DNA from: Lumbricus terrestris
Taxonomy: Eukaryota > Annelida > Clitellata > Crassiclitellata > Lumbricidae
Length of the DNA: 64,000 bases
Reading direction: 5' to 3'
Assembly: GCA_949752735.1 (NCBI GenBank)
Contig: OX457036.1
Location: forward strand, 88,823,187-88,887,186
Part shown: in pieces, positions 59,981 through 64,000 of the stretch
Numbering within the stretch: position 1 is the stretch's first letter
How the letters are laid out: every line of letters begins with the position of its first letter
Translations under genes and position numbers: made by a program
Notes under the pieces: model-generated
Database searches by the model: none
What the model saw: the letters and a program-made list of their open reading frames with translations, nothing else
Told to the model about the DNA's origin: nothing

Positions 59981-61190
59981 CACCGTGATTCAAAAAAGTA
60001 TGCCAAATTATTGTTCATATATCTCCAATGCCTGATAAGATATCACGCTAAAATTTTCCAAATATTTAGAGAATTGGACCAAGAATATGATTCCAAGATT
60101 TCATGAGATAAAGTTGAACGGATAAAAAGATATGTATCTTTGAACTTCATATGCCGAAATTTCAGTTTACAAGCAATTTTCTGTTAGATTCAATAAAATG
60201 TGAGTCAAACTTTTTCAGTATCATTATGGCCTGATAATTAATCATAGTAAAATTTTCCCAATATTTAGAGAATTGAATCAAGAATGGGATTCCAAAATAT
60301 CAAGTCATAAATTTGAACGGATAGAAAGATATGAATATTTCAACTTCATCTCCCGAAACTTCAGTTTTCAGCAAGTCTGTTATGGTGTTTTTGCGGTTTC
60401 GACGCTTGATATTTCCCGATTTTGGTCTTCAGTGACCCTGGAGTAAAAATTAATGGATCCTATTATCGCGACGTTCTACTGTCACAACAACCTCTATCTG
60501 TAATCAGAAATCTAGCCCCAGAAGGCTGTTTTTTTCAACAGGACAGTGACCCAGCCCACATAGCCAAGGAAACCATTGAAATGCTGACAAGAGAGATGCC
60601 AGACTTCATTTCTCCCACATTATGGCCTCCGAACAGCCCAGATTTGAATCCTGTCGACCATAAAGTGTGGAGCTTGATGCAAGACCGAGTAGACAACAAT
60701 CCATGGTATAAAGGATCTGAAGTAGCGGTTGATGGAAGTGAGGGATGACCTAGACCAGCGGATAATCGACGATGCTGTTGCCCAATGGCGCCAGCGCCTC
60801 CAGGCTTGCGTGCAAGCAGCAGGAGGACATTTTGAGCATCTTATTTAATTAAATAATCAAACCAAACTGTGGGAATCATGTTGTTATTCAATTCTCTACA
60901 TATCTGGAAATTTTTAGCGTGCACGCTTAGTCATCAGGCATTAGAGATATAAGAAACACAGTTTGACTTACATTTTATTGAATCTAACAGAAAATTGCTT
61001 GTAAATTGAAATTTCGGCATATGAAGTTGAAAGATATATATCTTTTTATCCGTTCAACTTTATCTCATGAAATCTTGGAATCATATTCTTGGTCCAATTC
61101 TCTAAATATTTGGAAAATTTCAGCGTGATATGTTATCAGGCATTGGAGATACTTGAAAAACATTTTGGCTTACTTTTTTTGAATCACGTG
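59981..61190 (+). mobile_element. Tc1/mariner-type element (DD37D), decayed
   Basis: Termini CACCGTGATTCAAAAAAGTA and its near-complement lie in TA dinucleotides (59979-59980, 61191-61192). Inverted repeats run over about 200 bp, with a second diverged copy of the left repeat inside (60210-60375). It is absent from copy A. It carries the C-terminal half of a transposase only. Confidence 0.9.
60422..60848 (+). pseudogene. Mariner-type transposase, C-terminal half
   Basis: The frame reads PEGCFFQQDSDPAHIAKETI, then LWPPNSPDLNPVDHKVWSLM, with second and third catalytic aspartates separated by 37 residues (DD37D). After a frame shift near 60725 it continues LMEVRDDLDQRIIDDAVAQW and ends at TAA 60846-60848. 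The DNA-binding half and first aspartate are missing, so it cannot act alone. Spacing puts it near the maT/DD37D lineages of Tc1/mariner. Confidence 0.88.
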
Positions 61191-61349
61191 TACATTTTAC
61201 ATATCACGGCCTGGATGCAGTATTGTGAATTTGTGACCGTATAGACAAAGACACGGTCAGAATCTTCGCTGTAATTTGTCCAAACCCATTGACCCATATA
61301 TATATATATAACAGTATATATAATTATATATATACATATATATAATATA

Positions 61350-61447
61350 TATGGTGGACACAAGGGACAGGAAGAGATGGAGGAAGCTCGTCCATGATAT
61401 GACCAACCTCGGATCGAGGATGGTTGACGACAAGACAAGACAAGACA
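61350..61447 (+). pseudogene. LINE 3' scrap with (GACAA)n tail
   Basis: The frame reads MVDTRDRKRWRKLVHDMTN, close to the DRxxWRxLV end of many LINE polyproteins. It is followed by GACGACAAGACAAGACAAG. It lies beside an AT microsatellite. Confidence 0.55.
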
Positions 61448-61779
61448 TAGTTATATAATATACATCGCTTCAAATCCCTGTCAGGACTGGAGAATGTTTC
61501 AATATAATAATTATTCTGGTACAGTCATGCCTCTAGCGAATTCAGTTGCAAACATTTAAATATGCAGTAGGCATACTGTAAATAGGCGGTTAAAGACGTG
61601 ATTGGTTCTGCAAAGCGAGTAGATTACACTGACTATAGACAAGACTCACTATTATTATTATGCCATCAGATATTATAGGGCGCTGAGGCTAAAGATATGA
61701 AGTCACCATCACTTTGTGCATTTAACTGCAGCAATGACTTAGCGTAAGACTGATGGATTTCGCTTTCGTTCAGCTGCCA

Positions 61780-62327
61780 CAAGTTCACCAAAGTTTATAA
61801 GCGAGTTCGCCATTTCAGTGACCTCTCGTGCGCAGTGGTCAAGGTCAATTCTACCATAGATCAGGGTTGCCAGGTCGTCGCGAAGAGCGCGAATTGGGCG
61901 ACTTTTGAAAGCGCTCGCGACTGAAAATTTCGTCTTCGCGACCTCTCGCTTTTTGGGCGACTTTTGAATTGCCTCCCGGTCGCCACGGCGACTTTTTTGA
62001 CGACTTTTTTTAGTCATCAGCGATTTCGGCGAGCGAAAAATGGGGGAAAACTGGAAAACTCACTGTAAAAATGGCATTTTTGCGAAGCAGACAAACAGCC
62101 AAAAATTTCTGACGACCTTTTTTTTAGTTGTCATAAATTTTCGCGACCGAAAATAAAAAAGCTCGACGGTCTCGCGAAAATCGCGACTTTTTTCGAAATC
62201 TCGCGACAAAGTTTTGCCAAAATCTGGCAACCCTGCCATAGATGGATTTGCCAAAATTCGGAAACTTAAAGACTCGAGCATTGTGAATTTGCAATTTTTA
62301 TATAATCCATGCGTAGGGCCTACATAG
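61780..62327. other. MITE-like interior without clear ends
   Basis: CAGGGTTGCCAGGTCGTCGC at 61864 and CCAAAATCTGGCAACCCTG at 62218-62236 are inverted, suggesting a further element of about 370 bp. The inside is full of GCGACTTTTTTGACGAC and GTCATCAGCGATTTC blocks. No duplication was confirmed. Confidence 0.5.
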
Positions 62328-62335
62328 GCCTACAT

Positions 62336-63170
62336 CAGTGATTCCCAACCTTTTTTGGCATGCGGCACACTAAGAAAGAACCAAAATTTTCGCGGCACAC
62401 TTAATAATAATTGCCTTTTTGTATCTATTTGTCACTATTATTTAATAATATTCTAATTTTAATGTTCTTATTGTCTAATAATACTCTAGTGAGTCTAGTC
62501 AGTCAGCAGATGAAATTGAAACGAGGCTCCAGAGACGACAATCATACTCGCATTTCATCGTCGATTCTAAGAAGTCTCACCTTTTTTACACTTGATTTCA
62601 GTTAAAGCTGAAAATCTAAATTCACAAAACCACGAAGGTGCAAATGGCAGAAGAACTTTGTCTGCTCTTGAACTGATCGAAGGATAAGATTTCTGAATGG
62701 AAAGCTAAAACTCATCATAACTCTTTTCGGAAAATGTTGACTGATAAAATTTGTCATTTCGTAAATCAATGAGCTGTTCTTCATATTCGGTTGTAAGATT
62801 TGTTGTTTCGCCGATTACAAATGGACTGATTGATTAAACAGTATAAATTGCAAGCGAAGGAAAGTAATGGTGCACTGCTGGTTGTAGGTTTATTATGTAC
62901 TTCGTGTTTCAAGTGCAATTTTCTTCTTTGACTGAGATTCATTGACCGTGGGAAAACAATCAAAACTTCATTTGGAGATCTTAACCTGCTATATACAGTG
63001 TGAGAGATTAAGACCAACTGACTTAAGTTTTGATATTGCAGTGCTGATGTTTTCGGATGTTTTGTTTGGAATCATTATTAATTAATAACATTTTAGATTT
63101 TTCCCGCGGCACACCTGCAAAAGTCTCGCGGCACACTAGTGTGCCGCGGCACACAGGTTGGGAATCACTG
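62336..63170. mobile_element. hAT (Charlie-like) nonautonomous element
   Basis: The ends CAGTGATTCCCAACC and GGTTGGGAATCACTG are a classic hAT terminus, with GCGGCACAC subterminal repeats on both sides. GCCTACAT flanks it (62328-62335, 63171-63178). No transposase motif is found inside. Confidence 0.95.
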
Positions 63171-63968
63171 GCCTACATACAAGCATGCATGCATACAAAC
63201 ATGCGTAAAAAGTAGGTTACATGCATACACACACACACACATGCATGCATGCGTATACATACGCCATTACACACACATAAACACATACAATACATGAATG
63301 CATGCATAGGCTATATACATACATTCACCCACATACATGACTGTGTATATTAATATTTTAATATCCCTAAACATAATAATAGTATTATTTTACACGTGTA
63401 CTGCACAGTCCAGCGTCTGCAAATGACGTGTTTTAAAGTAGAATTTTAAAAAACCTTCAATAGGAAATCGCTTTTACTTTTGGTCACTTTTATTAATCAT
63501 CAGCTAATAAAATTAATATCTTCCTACAAATTCCGAGGGCCATCAGAATCATTGGGAATTCCGATGACTACAAAGTTCGTGAAATATTACTGGTAAAAAT
63601 AACTCATTATTAGCTAATCAACTGGGCCGTCTAATTATTTTAAGTTATACATTATTAATTTTGTCTGTTTGAAACCATTGGTTATTAGGTTAATGATTAT
63701 GTCGACAATATTGTCTGCTTGAAAGCCTTTAGGCCTGGTGAATAACAGACCTATAGCCTACTCTCCTGAATTCTTCTAGCACCTTCTGAAATTTCTCTTT
63801 GCCGATTCCTGCCACTCTGTTGAATGGCGCTATGGCCGCGTACAACGTATAAGATTCTTTTCCGACAAAGAAATTTCGTCAGTTAATCTCAGGTCGTTTT
63901 GTAGCTTGTGCATCAATAGTTTCTAAGAGTTTACGATTTTTCTTAGAGTCGAGTAGGCTAAATCTTTT

Positions 63969-64000
63969 TCAGACGATTTGAGCGGAACCACGTTCCTTTT
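63969..64000 (-). CDS. Second LARGE-like gene, 3' end only (cut by window edge)
   Basis: The duplicated 3' flank carries the same stop position as the first gene. Read on the minus strand the last codons are ERGSAQIV and TGA, against SSSVQIL-TGA in copy A. The rest lies beyond the window. The visible part is too short to identify on its own; the call rests on homology of several hundred flanking bases to the 3' end of the first gene. Confidence 0.7.
   Translation of the reverse strand, partial: KERGSAQIV

Larger units (their letters stand above)
57654..64000. repeat. Segmental duplication, copy B (continues past the edge)
   Basis: Same orientation and order as copy A: tRNA-Ser(GCT), unique flank, then the 3' end of a LARGE-like gene. 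It carries its own insertions: 58383-59578 (TIR element), 59981-61190 (mariner) and 62336-63170 (hAT-like). Substitutions and small indels are scattered, so it is an old duplication and not an assembly echo. Confidence 0.9.

Overview
The window is nuclear DNA of a multicellular animal, most likely an invertebrate deuterostome. It holds one intron-rich gene with GT-AG splice sites, tRNA-derived SINEs, LINE 3' ends, many 8-bp-duplicating DNA transposons, and a Ty3/gypsy element with the integrase-before-reverse-transcriptase order described for deuterostome Gmr1-like elements. The palindrome TAGGCCTA and its extensions recur throughout. Nothing is bacterial: there is no operon structure and no CRISPR array.

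The main host gene lies on the minus strand from 31446 down to 17269. I rebuilt it exon by exon as a LARGE-family bifunctional glycosyltransferase: a short N-terminal membrane anchor, a GT8-like domain and a GT49-like domain. Thirteen of fourteen proposed exons join in frame or nearly so. Exon 2 runs into an in-frame TAG, and the start of exon 8 is uncertain. The metal-binding DxD motif is lost in the first domain and kept (DVD) in the second.

Sequence at 10977-17350 (tRNA-Ser(GCT) and the 3' end and 3' flank of this gene) is repeated at 57654-64000, about 46.7 kb away in direct orientation. A second LARGE-like gene therefore enters at the right edge, where its last codons and stop are visible. 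The tRNA copies are identical. Elements present in only one copy leave empty sites in the other.

Layout: 0.65-3.8 kb, TIR transposon with a broken transposase. 4.3-5.0 kb, hAT-like MITE. 5.1-7.8 kb, inverted repeat with two 1,162-bp arms. 8.6-9.0 kb, LINE 3' end. 9.35-9.62 kb, 25-bp tandem repeat. 11-17.3 kb, duplication copy A with a 2.7-kb hAT-like element and a large CATA microsatellite. 17.3-31.4 kb, LARGE-like gene with repeats in its introns. 31.5-34 kb, MITEs, one starting 87 bp from the start codon. 35.6-43.4 kb, a MITE interrupted by an apparently intact 7.4-kb Gmr1-like retrotransposon. 43.7-45.7 kb, foldback-like element. 47.5-50.3 kb, composite element whose inverted GATCGACT arrays flank a TGACGTCA-containing minisatellite. 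51-52.4 kb, T-rich element with a nested MITE and SINE. 53.0-53.5 kb, LINE fragment. 54.5-57.6 kb, hAT-like element carrying two further nested elements. 57.65-64 kb, duplication copy B with its own insertions, including a DD37D mariner relic.

Apart from the LARGE-like genes and the two tRNAs I see no confident host gene; most of the window is mobile DNA in several nesting layers. Exon boundaries and families are read by eye from splice consensus and recalled family motifs; no search was run.
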